Assembly: GCF_006442815.1 (NCBI RefSeq) | Contig: NZ_VFVL01000019.1 | Location: 48,382 to 112,381 of the forward strand | Length of the DNA stretch: 64,000 nt | Direction of reading: 5' to 3' | Source: Mesorhizobium sp. B2-4-3 | GTDB taxonomy: Bacteria; Pseudomonadota; Alphaproteobacteria; Rhizobiales; Rhizobiaceae | Shown here: positions 37,704 to 47,419 of the stretch, in pieces | Numbering within the stretch: position 1 is the first letter of the stretch | Layout of the letters: every line of letters begins with the position of its first letter | Translations under genes and position numbers: made by a program | Notes under the pieces: generated by a model | The model's database searches: none | What the model was told of the DNA's origin: nothing | Seen by the model: only the letters and a program-made list of their open reading frames with translations

Positions 37704-38573
37704 ATGTTTTTTTCGCGAGTTGGTCAATCGGTAACGCCGCGTCGGGGTGTTTTGCTGGCGCTGTCGGTGATTGCTCCCGCGCTCGTGCTGTCGGCCTGCA
37801 TGTCCTCCGAGAAGGACGTCAACCTGGCGACCTATGTCGACCAGACGGAACCGGCCGACGTTCTCTACAACCAGGGCCTGGCCAATATGAATGCCGGCCG
37901 CCTCGATGAGGCGAGCAAGAAGTTCGACGCGGTCGACCGCCAGCATCCCTATTCCGAATTCGCCCGCAAATCGATGGTGATGGGCGCTTTCGCCGATTAT
38001 CGCGCCGGCAACTACGACGAGGCGATAGGCTCGGCCAAGCGCTACCTGACCCTCTATCCCTCGACAGACGACGCGGCCTACGCGCAGTACATCATCGGGC
38101 TCTGCTATTACCGGCAGATCAAGGACGTCACCCAGGACCAGAAGGAAGCGCGCCAGACCATCCAGACCATGCAGGATCTGGTGACGCGCTGGCCGAATTC
38201 CGAATATGTCGGCGACGCCAAGGACAAGATCCGTTTCGCAAGCGACCAGCTCGCCGGCAAGGAGATGCAAATCGGCCGCTACTATCTCGAGCGCCGCGAA
38301 TACATCGCCGCCGTGAAGCGATTCCGCACCGTGGTCGAAAACTATTCCAGCACCCGCCATGTCGAGGAGGCGCTCGCGCGCTTGACCGAGTCCTACTATG
38401 CGATGGGCCTGACCTCGGAAGCGCAGACGGCCGCGGCGGTGCTCGGCCACAACTATCCGGACAGCTCGTGGTACAAGGATTCCTACAAGCTCCTGCAGAG
38501 CAACGGGCTTGAACCGCGCGAAAATGCCGGATCGTGGATTTCCAAGGCCGGGAAGCTGATCACCGGCGCCTGA
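37704..38573 (+). CDS. bamD: Outer-membrane assembly lipoprotein BamD
   Basis: 289 residues. Signal peptide with lipobox LVLSAC (Cys33). Tetratricopeptide-type helices follow (DVLYNQGLANMNAGRLDEASKKFDAVDRQHPYSEFARKSM, then ADYRAGNYDEAIGSAKRYLTLYP). BamD works with BamA in inserting beta-barrel proteins. ATG 37704 follows AGGGGCGGAA. recN starts 8 bp after the stop. Confidence 0.95.
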   Translation: MFFSRVGQSVTPRRGVLLALSVIAPALVLSACMSSEKDVNLATYVDQTEPADVLYNQGLANMNAGRLDEASKKFDAVDRQHPYSEFARKSMVMGAFADYRAGNYDEAIGSAKRYLTLYPSTDDAAYAQYIIGLCYYRQIKDVTQDQKEARQTIQTMQDLVTRWPNSEYVGDAKDKIRFASDQLAGKEMQIGRYYLERREYIAAVKRFRTVVENYSSTRHVEEALARLTESYYAMGLTSEAQTAAAVLGHNYPDSSWYKDSYKLLQSNGLEPRENAGSWISKAGKLITGA

Positions 38574-38581
38574 AGCTTGCG

Positions 38582-40255
38582 ATGCTGTCCAGACTGTCGA
38601 TCCGCGATATCGTCCTGATCGAGAAGCTGGACATCGACTTCCTGCCTGGGCTTTCGGTGCTGACCGGCGAAACGGGCGCCGGCAAATCCATCCTGCTCGA
38701 CGCATTGTCGCTGGCGCTTGGCGCGCGCGGCGATGCCTCGCTCGTGCGCCATGGCGCCGCGCAAGGCCAGGTCATCGCCGTGTTCGACGTGCCGCGCAAC
38801 CATCCGGCACGCGCGTTGCTCGCCGAAAACGACATCGAGGACGATGGCGACATCATCCTGCGCCGCGTGCAGACGGCCGATGGCCGCACCCGCGTCTTCG
38901 TCAACGACCAGCCCTCCAGCGTCACCCTGATGCGCGATGTCGGCCGCGCGCTGGTCGAGATCCATGGCCAGCATGACGAACGGGCGCTGGTCGATCCCGG
39001 CGCGCATCGCGAATTGCTGGACAGTTTCGGCGGCCATCTGGGCGCCGTGCGCGGCACGGGCGAAGCCTGGCGGTACTGGCGAAACTGCGAGCAGGAGCTT
39101 TCCCGGCATCGCGCCAAGGTCGAGGCGGCGGCGCGCGAGGCAGATTATCTGCGCGCTTCCGTCGCCGAGCTCGCAAAACTCGACCCGCAGCCTGGGGAAG
39201 AGAGCGATCTCGCCGAGTTGCGCGCGACGATGATGCGCGTCGAAAAGATCGCCACCGAAATCCATGACGCTCAGGATGCGCTGTCGGGGCCATCCTCGCC
39301 CTTGCCGCAGCTTGCCAGCCTGCTGCGTCGGCTGCAGCGCAAGTCGGTCGAAGCGCCCGGCCTGCTCGACGACGTGGTGAAATCGCTGGACGAGGCGATG
39401 ATCTCGCTCGATGCGGCGCAGTCCGGCGTGGAAGCAGCGCTTCGCGCCACCGAATATGATCCGCAGCGCCTGGAGAAGGCGGAAGAGCGTCTGTTTGCGC
39501 TGCGCGCCGCCTCCCGCAAGCACAGTGTCGGGGTCGACGATCTGGCGCAGCTGCGCGACACGATGGTGGCCGATCTTGACGACCTCGATGCAGGCGAGGA
39601 GCGGCTGCACGCGTTGGCCAAGCAGGCCGCCGCGGCGCGCGAGGCCTACGACATTTCCGCGGCGCAGCTTTCCTCGTTGCGCCATGCAGCGGCTGGGGGA
39701 CTGACCAAGGCGGTAATGGCGGAACTGCCGGCGCTCAAGCTCGAACGGGCCGAGTTCATCGTCGAGATGGGAAGCGATGCCGAAAGCCGCATGGAAGAAG
39801 GCATCGACCAGGTCGAATTCTGGGTGCGGACCAATCCAGGCACACGGCCGGGGCCGATGATGAAGGTCGCCTCGGGCGGCGAGCTCTCGCGCTTCCTGCT
39901 GGCGCTGAAGGTGGCGCTTGCCGATCGCGGCTCGGCGCCGACCCTTGTCTTCGACGAGATCGACACCGGCGTCGGCGGCGCGGTGGCCGACGCCATCGGC
40001 CAGCGGCTGGCGCGGCTGTCGAAGCGGGTGCAGGTGCTTTCGGTCACGCATGCGCCTCAGGTCGCGGCACGCGCGGCCACGCATTTCCTGATCTCGAAAT
40101 CCGGCGGCAAGGAGCGTGTCGCCACCGGTATTGTCGAAATGGACCGCGCCGCGCGCCAGGAAGAAATCGCGCGCATGCTGGCCGGCGCCACCATCACCGA
40201 CGAGGCCCGCGCGGCGGCGGAGCGGTTGCTGCGCGAGAACACGGCCGCCGCTTAG
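38582..40255 (+). CDS. recN: DNA repair ATPase RecN (SMC-like)
   Basis: 557 residues. Walker A GETGAGKS at 29-36, long central coiled-coil (about 150-370) and C-terminal signature VASGGELSRFLLALKV with Walker B TLVFDEIDTGVGG. RecN tethers broken DNA ends during recombinational repair. No clear ribosome site at ATG 38582, so translation may couple to bamD. Its TAG stop falls inside a large palindromic repeat (40254-40397). Confidence 0.95.
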   Translation: MLSRLSIRDIVLIEKLDIDFLPGLSVLTGETGAGKSILLDALSLALGARGDASLVRHGAAQGQVIAVFDVPRNHPARALLAENDIEDDGDIILRRVQTADGRTRVFVNDQPSSVTLMRDVGRALVEIHGQHDERALVDPGAHRELLDSFGGHLGAVRGTGEAWRYWRNCEQELSRHRAKVEAAAREADYLRASVAELAKLDPQPGEESDLAELRATMMRVEKIATEIHDAQDALSGPSSPLPQLASLLRRLQRKSVEAPGLLDDVVKSLDEAMISLDAAQSGVEAALRATEYDPQRLEKAEERLFALRAASRKHSVGVDDLAQLRDTMVADLDDLDAGEERLHALAKQAAAAREAYDISAAQLSSLRHAAAGGLTKAVMAELPALKLERAEFIVEMGSDAESRMEEGIDQVEFWVRTNPGTRPGPMMKVASGGELSRFLLALKVALADRGSAPTLVFDEIDTGVGGAVADAIGQRLARLSKRVQVLSVTHAPQVAARAATHFLISKSGGKERVATGIVEMDRAARQEEIARMLAGATITDEARAAAERLLRENTAAA

Positions 40256-40397
40256 GATGTGTCGATATGCAGGTGAGGCCGGTCTGCGAACGGCGGTTTC
40301 CTGCGCTTCCGGTGCTCACGTACTTCAAGTACGCTCCGCTCCGGTTCTCGGAGACCACCATTCTCGACTCGGCCTGACCTGAATCTCAACACATCCT
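40254..40397. repeat. 144-bp palindromic repeat, family B
   Basis: Outer arms AGGATGTGT / ACACATCCT (40254-40262, 40389-40397) are perfect; the next arms CAGGTGAGGCC / GGCCTGACCTG (40270-40280, 40371-40381) have one mismatch. The centre contains CGTACTT-C-AAGTACG. It starts within the recN stop codon and fills most of the recN-ligA gap. Confidence 0.85.
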
Positions 40398-40536
40398 TGG
40401 TGCTTGATTCTCCGGCCTTGAAAGCAGAGTCAGCAGATGGCTGCATGTTGCTGTTCAGGAATGATTTTTGCGCAAGCCGACTCCCTGCAGCCAAATCCTG
40501 ATTTATAGTGGCGCGCCACAATCCAGGGACTGATGC

Positions 40537-42744
40537 ATGTCGGAAAAGCCCGTCGATTCGCTGACCGAGAGTGAGGCCGCGGATGAGCTGAAGCAACTCG
40601 CGGCGGAGATTGCCGAGCATGACCGGCGTTATCACGCCGAGGATGCGCCGACGATCACCGACGCCGAGTATGATGCGCTGCGCCGGCGCAACCTCGCCAT
40701 CGAGGAGCGCTTCCCCGATCTCGTGCGCGATGATTCGCCGTCGCTACGGGTCGGCGCCGCGCCTGCGGAAGGCTTCGCCAAGGTTCGCCACGCGGTGCCG
40801 ATGCTCAGTCTCGCCAAGGCCTACACGGACCAGGACGTCGCCGATTTCATCGAACGCGGCCGGCGTTTCTTCGATCGCGACAAGGATCTCGACATCGCCT
40901 TCACCGCCGAGCCAAAGATCGACGGGCTGTCGGCTTCGTTGCGCTATGAGAACGGCGTGTTCGTGCAGGGCGCGACGCGCGGCGACGGCACGGTTGGCGA
41001 AGACATCACCGCCAATCTGAAGACGATTGCCGACATTCCGAAGGCGCTGAAGGGGTCGGGCTGGCCGGAAATCATCGAAATCCGCGGCGAAGTCTACATG
41101 ACCTATGCCGAATTCGAAGCTTTGAAGCAGCGTTCGGCGGCGGTCGGCGGCCAGGATTACGTCAATCCGCGCAACACGGCTGCCGGATCGCTGCGCCAGA
41201 AGGACCCATCGGTCACCGCCAGCCGCAACCTCAAATTCTTCGCCTACGCATGGGGCTATACGACGGCGGAACCCGCGCCGACGCAGTTCGATTCCGTGCA
41301 GAAGTTCAAGGAATGGGGCTTCAAGGTCAGTCCGCTGATGGTGCGGGCAAAGTCGATCGAGGATCTGATCGCACAGTATCACCGGATCGAGGAGCAGCGC
41401 TCCTCGCTCGGCTACGATATCGACGGCGTCGTCTACAAGGTCGACCAACTGGAGCTCCAACGCCGCTGGGGCTTCGTCACCGGCGAGCCGCGCTGGGCGG
41501 TCGCCCACAAATTCCCGGCCGAGCAGGCGATGACGACGGTCGAGAAGATCGACATCCAGGTCGGCCGCACCGGCACGCTGGCGCCGGTGGCGCGGCTGGC
41601 GCCAGTCACGGTCGGCGGCGTGGTGGTCGAGAACGTCACGCTGCACAACGAAGACTACATCAAAGGTTTCGACAGCAACGGCCAGCCGATCCGCGACGGC
41701 ATCGACGTGCGCATCGGCGACACGGTGGTCATCCAGCGGGCAGGGGACGTCATCCCGCAGATCGTCAGCGTCGTCGTCGACAAGCGGCCGGCCGGCGCGG
41801 TGCCTTATGAATTCCCGCATACCTGCCCGGTCTGCGGCTCGCCGGCGACGCGCGAAATCAACGAGAAGACGGGCAAGGAGGATTCGCGGCGGCGCTGCAC
41901 CGGCGAGCTGATCTGCGCCGCGCAGGCCGTGGAAAGGCTGCGCCACTTCGTGTCGCGGGGCGCGCTCGACATCGAGGGCCTGGGCGCGGAAAACATCGAC
42001 CTCTTCTTCAATTCGGGGCTGGTGAAGACGGCGGCCGACATCTTCACGCTGAAGGATCGCCGCCCGGCCGTCACCAAGGCGCTGGCCGAGCGGCGCGAGG
42101 AGCAGGCGAGGCTGCGCGAGGAAGCCTCGGGCAAGGCGCGCAAGAATGTGCGCAGCGTCGAGGAGCGCAACTATGAAGGTCTCGACAAGCTGTTTTCGGC
42201 CATCGACGCGCGCCGCGAGCCGGAACTCGACCGTTTCATCTTCGCGCTCGGCATCCGCCATATCGGCGAGACGACCGCGGCCGTGCTTGCCCGCCAGTTC
42301 TCGACCATCGAGGAATTGATCCGCGTCGGCAAGGAGACGGCGAAGGCGGAAGACCCGCACACCATCTTCCCGTCGATCAACGGCATCGGTGACACGGTGA
42401 TCAACGCGTTGCGCGACTTCTTCGGCAATGAGCGCAATGACGATGTGCTGGATGCCTTGCTGGCGCAGGTTCACCCAAAACCCTACGTCATGGAAATCTC
42501 GGCCGGTAGCGAAGTCTCCGGCAAGACGGTGGTGTTCACCGGCTCGCTGGAAAAGATGACGCGATCCGAAGCCAAGGCGATGGCGGAGCGGCTCGGCGCC
42601 AAGGTGGCGGGCTCGGTTTCCGCCAAGACCGACCTGGTGGTGGCGGGTCCGGGCGCCGGCTCGAAGCTGAAAGTTGCAAGCGACCTCGGCATCGAGGTGA
42701 TCGACGAGGACACCTGGCTGCAGCGCATCGGCAGGGACGGCTGA
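40537..42744 (+). CDS. ligA: NAD-dependent DNA ligase
   Basis: 735 residues, longer than the 670 of E. coli because of a central insertion near 520-550 rich in Glu/Arg (RREEQARLREEASGKARK). The adenylated lysine is Lys127 in EPKIDG; a four-Cys zinc site starts at CPVCGSP (about 429); helix-hairpin-helix and a C-terminal BRCT domain (about 655-735, GKTVVFTGSLEKMTRSEAK) follow. It seals nicks in replication and repair. Ends with TGATG overlapping the next gene. Confidence 0.96.
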   Translation: MSEKPVDSLTESEAADELKQLAAEIAEHDRRYHAEDAPTITDAEYDALRRRNLAIEERFPDLVRDDSPSLRVGAAPAEGFAKVRHAVPMLSLAKAYTDQDVADFIERGRRFFDRDKDLDIAFTAEPKIDGLSASLRYENGVFVQGATRGDGTVGEDITANLKTIADIPKALKGSGWPEIIEIRGEVYMTYAEFEALKQRSAAVGGQDYVNPRNTAAGSLRQKDPSVTASRNLKFFAYAWGYTTAEPAPTQFDSVQKFKEWGFKVSPLMVRAKSIEDLIAQYHRIEEQRSSLGYDIDGVVYKVDQLELQRRWGFVTGEPRWAVAHKFPAEQAMTTVEKIDIQVGRTGTLAPVARLAPVTVGGVVVENVTLHNEDYIKGFDSNGQPIRDGIDVRIGDTVVIQRAGDVIPQIVSVVVDKRPAGAVPYEFPHTCPVCGSPATREINEKTGKEDSRRRCTGELICAAQAVERLRHFVSRGALDIEGLGAENIDLFFNSGLVKTAADIFTLKDRRPAVTKALAERREEQARLREEASGKARKNVRSVEERNYEGLDKLFSAIDARREPELDRFIFALGIRHIGETTAAVLARQFSTIEELIRVGKETAKAEDPHTIFPSINGIGDTVINALRDFFGNERNDDVLDALLAQVHPKPYVMEISAGSEVSGKTVVFTGSLEKMTRSEAKAMAERLGAKVAGSVSAKTDLVVAGPGAGSKLKVASDLGIEVIDEDTWLQRIGRDG

Positions 42745-43436
42745 TGACTGGCGCGTTCAAGGGGTTCGGGCTGAAGGCAATTCCGTTCCTGAAGGCGCTC
42801 GACTTCCACCAGAGCCGCGAGTGGTTCCAGGAAAACCGCGACCTTTACGACAGCGAGCTGCACGGGCCGTTCTGCGATCTGGTCGAGACGCTCACGGAGC
42901 GTTTCGAAGCGGCCAAGCTCGGTCTGCGCGGCGACCGCAAGAGGTCGCTGTTCCGCATCAATCGCGACGTGCGCTTTTCCAAGGACAAGCGGCCCTACAA
43001 CCGGCATCTTTCGGCGATCCTGTCGCCCGACGGCACCAAGATGGAGCAGGGCGTCTTCTACGTGCATATCGGGCTCGATCGCTGCTTTGCCGGTGTGGCC
43101 TGGTGGCAGCCGGCGCCGGAACTGCTGCAGGCGATGCGCAAGGCGATCGTGACCAAGCCGGCCGCGTTCCGCGGCATGGTCTCGTCGCTCAAGAAGGCCG
43201 GCCTAGCACTCGATGCGGAAGACCGCCTGAAGCGCGCGCCGCGCGGTTTCGAGGATGTCGGCGACGAGGATCTCGCCCAGGCGGTGCGCAACCGGCACTT
43301 CGTCGTCCGGCACGACATCGACCCGGCGACGATCCACTCGCCGGCGCTGGTCGACGATCTCGTCGGCTTCACGCTTGGCGCCAAGCCGCTGCTCGACTGG
43401 GGCAGGGCGATCCAGGGCACGGCCGTCGCGGCCTAA
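42744..43436 (+). CDS. DUF2461-family protein of unknown function
   Basis: 230 residues. The sequence has the family pattern FHQSREWFQENRDLYDSELHGPF, RINRDVRFSKDKRPYNRHLSAIL and YVHIGLDRCFAGVAWWQP. These proteins (DUF2461/TIGR02453) are widespread and uncharacterised; no catalytic motif is evident. The start shares a base with the ligA stop, so the two are co-transcribed, which says little about function. Confidence 0.85.
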   Translation: MTGAFKGFGLKAIPFLKALDFHQSREWFQENRDLYDSELHGPFCDLVETLTERFEAAKLGLRGDRKRSLFRINRDVRFSKDKRPYNRHLSAILSPDGTKMEQGVFYVHIGLDRCFAGVAWWQPAPELLQAMRKAIVTKPAAFRGMVSSLKKAGLALDAEDRLKRAPRGFEDVGDEDLAQAVRNRHFVVRHDIDPATIHSPALVDDLVGFTLGAKPLLDWGRAIQGTAVAA

Positions 43437-43471
43437 GCTCAGGTGGAGATAGTCCGGGTCCGGCCAGCCGC

Positions 43472-44233
43472 TCACATCCGCATCAGCAGGCCGCCGTCGA
43501 CGGCGAGCTCGACGCCGGTGATGTAGCTCGCGGCGTCGGAGAGCAGGAAGAGCGCGGCGTTGGCCATGTCCTGCGGCGTGCCGATGCGGCCGAGCGGGGT
43601 ATAGTTCGCCACGGCAGCGCGTTTTTCCTCGGTGTCCCAGCGCGCCTGCAGCGGCGTCAGCGCCATGCCAGGGCAGATCGCGTTGGAGCGGATGCCGTCG
43701 CCGGCAAGCTGCATGGCGAGCGACTTTGACAGCGCGCAGACGCCTGCCTTCGAGGCCTGGTAGGCATCCTGGGGCTTCGGGTCGCCGCGATACCATTGAA
43801 TGGTCGAGAAATGCACCATCGCGCCTCCGCGGCCGCCGGCACGCATCTGCGGAACGACCGCGCGTGCGGTGTGCACGAAGGATTTCAAGTTGATGTTGAA
43901 GACCTGATCCCAGACATCGAGATCCATTTCGAGGGCCGATTTGTCGCGACCGAACCACAGCACGCCGGCGACATTGGCGAGATAGTCGATGCCACCGCGC
44001 TCGCGGCCCGCCGCACCGATGGTGCGCTCGACAAAGACCGCGTCGGTCAAATCGCCCTGAGCGAAGGTGAGCCGCCGGTCGTCATGCGAGGCAAGCGAGG
44101 CCGGACGCGGCTTGATGTCGATGGCGGTGACGGAGGCCCCGGCATCGAGCAGCGCCAGCGCGATCGCTTCGCCCATCCCGCCGCCGGCCCCGGTGACGAC
44201 CGCATGCCGGCCCGTGAAATCATAGACGACCAT
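43472..44233 (-). CDS. Short-chain dehydrogenase/reductase (SDR)
   Basis: 253 residues, classical SDR. Cofactor loop TGAGGGMG, NVAG, and the catalytic YQASK with an upstream Ser (HFSTIQWYRG). The acidic residue after beta-2 (IDIKPR) suggests NAD. A GAGGGGAGATGA ribosome site precedes ATG 44233. It is divergent from an aldehyde dehydrogenase; the shared intergenic region holds a candidate operator, so the two may form one regulon, with the SDR acting as the alcohol-oxidising step. Confidence 0.9.
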   Translation of the reverse strand: MVVYDFTGRHAVVTGAGGGMGEAIALALLDAGASVTAIDIKPRPASLASHDDRRLTFAQGDLTDAVFVERTIGAAGRERGGIDYLANVAGVLWFGRDKSALEMDLDVWDQVFNINLKSFVHTARAVVPQMRAGGRGGAMVHFSTIQWYRGDPKPQDAYQASKAGVCALSKSLAMQLAGDGIRSNAICPGMALTPLQARWDTEEKRAAVANYTPLGRIGTPQDMANAALFLLSDAASYITGVELAVDGGLLMRM

Positions 44234-44342
44234 TCATCTCCCCTCGGTTCTTGCTGCACGGCGCGACGCTATCTCTGCGCCAGGGCGCGATCGTTCGACA
44301 ATAGGGGCGGGTAAAAAATCCATCAAGCCGTATTCGAAAAAA

Positions 44343-44359
44343 TTTGCCAAAATGGAAAA
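44343..44359. promoter_or_regulatory. Candidate operator, site 1 (XRE-cupin regulon)
   Basis: TTTGCCAAAATGGAAAA: imperfect palindrome (TTTGCCA / TGGAAAA around AAA). 15 of 17 bases match a second site at 47420-47436, upstream of the ABC operon. It lies 52 bp before the aldehyde dehydrogenase start, in the divergent region with the SDR. Confidence 0.6.
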
Positions 44360-44411
44360 TCGCGATATCGTGCCATGATTGACGGCTTTCTTTTGGGTGG
44401 AGTCCAAGACC

Positions 44412-45821
44412 ATGAACCTGCATTCCGGCGCGCGGACCTTCTCGGTGACCTCTCCTGTCGACGGCGCGGTCTACGCCACGCGCGCCCATGCCGACGGGGC
44501 CGCGATCGAGGCGGCCGTCGCCCGGGCCCGCGCGGCGCTGCCGGCTTGGCGGCGGACGCCGCTGGCAGAGCGGCTGGCGATCCTTCTGCGCTTCGGCGAG
44601 GAGATGAAGGCGCGCGCCGCGCCGCTCGCCGATGCGGTGGCGTGGCAGATCGGCAGGCCGCTGTGGCAGGCCGACGAAACGCCGCGCTTGGCGCTGATCG
44701 GCGAGCTGCTTGCCGGCGCCGCGCCCGAGACGCTGGCCGACATGGCCTATCCGTCGGATGAGAACATCCGCCGCTACGCCAGGCCGATGGCCGGCGGCCT
44801 GCATCTGTCGATCTGCGCCTGGAACTATCCGACCGCCATGCTCGGCTATCTGGTCACCTCGCCGCTTGCCGCGGGCAATGTGGTGATCTTCAAGCATTCG
44901 CCGCAGACGCCGCTGATCGCGGAGCTTGCCGAGGAGGCTTTTCGCGCGGCCGGCGGGCCGGAAGGTGTGTTCCAAAGCCTGCATCTAAACCATCCTGACG
45001 CCGAGCGGCTGATCGCCTCCGGCGTCTTCAACGCCGTCAATTTCATCGGCTCGGTCAATGGCGGCCGCCGCGTGCATGCGGCCGCCGCCGGCACTTTCAC
45101 CCAGGTGCATCTCGAGCTCGGCGGCAAGGATCCGACCTATGTGCGCTCCGACGCCGACCTCGAAGCGGCGGTTCCGCTGATCGCCGAAGGCAGCTATTCC
45201 AATGCCGGTCAGTCCTGTTGCTCGGTCGAACGCATCTATGTCGATCGCTCGATCCATGACCGTTTCGTCGAGGCGCTGGTCGCCGAGACAGCGAAATGGA
45301 GCATTGGCCATCCGATCGGCGAAAAGCCGATGGTCGGTCCGGTGGTGCGTGCGGTTGCGGCCGACACCATTCGCGGCCTCACCGACAACGCGGTGCGGGC
45401 AGGGGCGAAGCGCCTGATGCCGCGGGATGGCGCGCTCAAGGCGGCAAGCCTCGGGGCCGCCTATGTCGCGCCCGAAGTGCTTGCCGGCGTCGACCATGGC
45501 ATGCAGATCATGCGCGACGAACTGTTCGGTCCGGTGGCCTGCGTCCAGGCGGTCGGCGGGGACGAAGAAGCGATCCGGCTGATGAACGACAGCGACTACG
45601 GCCTGAGCGCCTCGATCTGGACGCACGATGTCGAGCGCGGCGTGGCGCTGCTCGACGAGGTCGAGGCCGGCACGGTCTATCTCAACCGCTGCGACCATGC
45701 CGACCTCTATCTGCCCTGGGGCGGCATCAAGAATTCCGGTCTCGGGCGCACCAACGGACGCGCCGGCCTGATCGAGGCGACGGCGGCGAAGGCATACCAT
45801 GTCTGCTCCGTCATCGCCTGA
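44412..45821 (+). CDS. Aldehyde dehydrogenase family protein
   Basis: 469 residues, NAD(P)-dependent oxidation of an aldehyde to the acid. The general base Glu is in HLELGGKD (about 235) and the nucleophile Cys in SNAGQSCCS (about 269-270); GSVNGGRRV and DELFGPVACVQ are family blocks. ATG 44412 has GGTGGAG upstream; the Met 33 nt earlier has no site. The next gene starts 23 nt inside its 3' end. In context it may oxidise a glutamylated aldehyde intermediate. Confidence 0.9.
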   Translation: MNLHSGARTFSVTSPVDGAVYATRAHADGAAIEAAVARARAALPAWRRTPLAERLAILLRFGEEMKARAAPLADAVAWQIGRPLWQADETPRLALIGELLAGAAPETLADMAYPSDENIRRYARPMAGGLHLSICAWNYPTAMLGYLVTSPLAAGNVVIFKHSPQTPLIAELAEEAFRAAGGPEGVFQSLHLNHPDAERLIASGVFNAVNFIGSVNGGRRVHAAAAGTFTQVHLELGGKDPTYVRSDADLEAAVPLIAEGSYSNAGQSCCSVERIYVDRSIHDRFVEALVAETAKWSIGHPIGEKPMVGPVVRAVAADTIRGLTDNAVRAGAKRLMPRDGALKAASLGAAYVAPEVLAGVDHGMQIMRDELFGPVACVQAVGGDEEAIRLMNDSDYGLSASIWTHDVERGVALLDEVEAGTVYLNRCDHADLYLPWGGIKNSGLGRTNGRAGLIEATAAKAYHVCSVIA

Positions 45822-46638
45822 TCGCCAACGGCATCCGGCCGTGCGGGACCTTGAAAAGCTTGGCGATGCGGCCGTCGCGGCGCTTGCCGCCGCCGGCGTG
45901 GAACGGCTGCTGCCGGATGCGGCCAGCCCCTATCTTCTGATCGCCGAGCATGCCGGCAACGTCGTGCCGGCGCCGTGGCGCGATCTTGGCCTGGCAGAGC
46001 CCTATCTCGGCACGCATTTCGCGATTGACATCGGTGTCGATGCGCTGACGCGGCGGCTCTCGCAAACGCTGCGGGCGCCGGCCGTGATCGCGCGCTATTC
46101 GCGGCTGTTCCTCGACTACAACCGGCCCGCGGATGAGTGGGATTTCATGCGGCCGGATCTCGGCGGCATCCCGGTGCCCGGCAATCTGGCGGTCGATGCC
46201 GCGGATGCGAGGCTGCGTAAGCTCGTCGCCTGGGCGCCGATCGAGCGGGCGATCATCGATGCCGCCGCAGGCCGCTTGGCGCTGATCTCGGTGCACTCCT
46301 TCACGCCGGTGATGGGCGGGGTGAAGCGCAATGTCGATATCGGCGTGTTGTGGCGGGAGCAGTCGCCCTTCGTCACCTCGGTGTTGAAAACGCTCAGGAC
46401 CCAGGGCACGGAAGCAGGCTTCGGGATTGGCGACAACGAACCTTACGACTGGCGCCAGGCCGTCGGCTACACGCTGAACCGGCATGGACTGCAGCAGGGT
46501 CGGCCCTGCCTCTACCTCGAGGTGCGCAACGACCTGCTTGCCGATCCGGAAACTTTCGAACGCATCTGCCGCCTTCTCGAAAATGCCTTTTCCACCGTCG
46601 CGATGTCACTATGGCCGCAATCAGCCGTAACCGTCTAA
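45799..46638 (+). CDS. N-formylglutamate amidohydrolase-like protein
   Basis: 279 residues. The family (HutG-type FGase) has a zinc site; LLIAEHAGNVVPAPW, HFAIDIGVDALTRRL, YSRLFLDYNRP and SVHSFTPVMGG are present. HutG removes formyl from N-formylglutamate in histidine breakdown, but no hut genes are near. Its overlap with the aldehyde dehydrogenase and the presence of a glutamine-synthetase-like ligase in the same region suggest it may instead hydrolyse a glutamyl amide; this is inference. Followed by a palindromic repeat. Confidence 0.88.
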   Translation: MSAPSSPDRQRHPAVRDLEKLGDAAVAALAAAGVERLLPDAASPYLLIAEHAGNVVPAPWRDLGLAEPYLGTHFAIDIGVDALTRRLSQTLRAPAVIARYSRLFLDYNRPADEWDFMRPDLGGIPVPGNLAVDAADARLRKLVAWAPIERAIIDAAAGRLALISVHSFTPVMGGVKRNVDIGVLWREQSPFVTSVLKTLRTQGTEAGFGIGDNEPYDWRQAVGYTLNRHGLQQGRPCLYLEVRNDLLADPETFERICRLLENAFSTVAMSLWPQSAVTV

Positions 46639-46660
46639 AGGCTGGACGCTCAAATAGCGG

Positions 46661-46771
46661 AACGCTAGAACGGTTCACCGTTTCACGGAAATGGCGAACC
46701 GCTCTATCTCATTGTTTTTACGCAATTCCGGGCGGAAAACCGCTCACACTTTTCCTGGAATTGCTCTAGAG
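46661..46771. repeat. Palindromic intergenic repeat, family C (two hairpins)
   Basis: First stem CGGTTC/GAACCG (46671-46676, 46696-46701), second stem GCAATTCC/GGAATTGC (46722-46729, 46757-46764). It fills the gap between the amidohydrolase and the regulator and ends 40 bp before the latter. Confidence 0.8.
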
Positions 46772-46810
46772 CTTGTCGAATTGGAAACACGACTGCCAAG
46801 GGCGTGGACG

Positions 46811-47395
46811 ATGCAAGGCAATGTGGGCAGCAAGATCCGCGACGCGCGCAAGCAGCAGAACATCACCTTGCGCGATCTCAGCGAGCGCTCCGGCCTTTCC
46901 GTTTCGCAGCTGTCGAAGCTGGAGAACGGCAAGGCCAGGCTGACCGTCGACATCGCGCTGATGATCGCCGGCGTGCTGCACGTGCCGGTGGCCTCCTTCC
47001 TGTTCAGCCCGAAGCCCGGACCGCAGGCGCGCCGATCAATCACGCGCGCCGGCAGCGGCATCCTGCATGAAGGCAACGCGATGGAATTCGAAGTCTTGTG
47101 CAGCGATTTCCGCGACAAGACCAATATTTTCTGGCGCGTCACGCTGCGCGCCAGAAGCTTCGAGGAAAACGGCGGCTGGCGCAGCCATTCGGGCGAAGAG
47201 TTCATCCATGTGCTGAGCGGCAGCCTGCAACTGCACACGCTCCACTACGACCCGACCGTGCTGCAGCCTGGCGACAGCATCCTGTTCGACGGCGAGATGC
47301 AGCACGCCTATATGGCGCTCGGCGATGAGCCCGTCATCATGCTGATGTCGAACACCGTGCCGCGCGACGGGCTGCCGCCGGGAGCAGGCACCTGA
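46811..47395 (+). CDS. XRE-family regulator with cupin domain
   Basis: 194 residues. HTH at about 5-60 (GSKIRDARKQQNITLRDLSERSGLSVSQLSKLENGKARL) and a C-terminal cupin (HSGEEFIHVLSGSLQLHTL, then LQPGDSILFDGEMQHAYMALG) that likely senses a small ligand. Regulators of this layout often control amine or gamma-glutamyl pathways (PuuR type). ATG 46811 is used; an upstream ATG at 46691 lies in a repeat. It sits between the two operons that carry the shared 17-bp site. Confidence 0.9.
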   Translation: MQGNVGSKIRDARKQQNITLRDLSERSGLSVSQLSKLENGKARLTVDIALMIAGVLHVPVASFLFSPKPGPQARRSITRAGSGILHEGNAMEFEVLCSDFRDKTNIFWRVTLRARSFEENGGWRSHSGEEFIHVLSGSLQLHTLHYDPTVLQPGDSILFDGEMQHAYMALGDEPVIMLMSNTVPRDGLPPGAGT

Positions 47396-47419
47396 TCGAC
47401 GGGCCGAGTCTTCAAGAAT

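Noticed and set aside
46691..46810. 40-residue N-terminal extension of the XRE-cupin regulator
   Set aside because: Lies mostly in palindromic repeat C; the helix-turn-helix begins right after the ATG at 46811.
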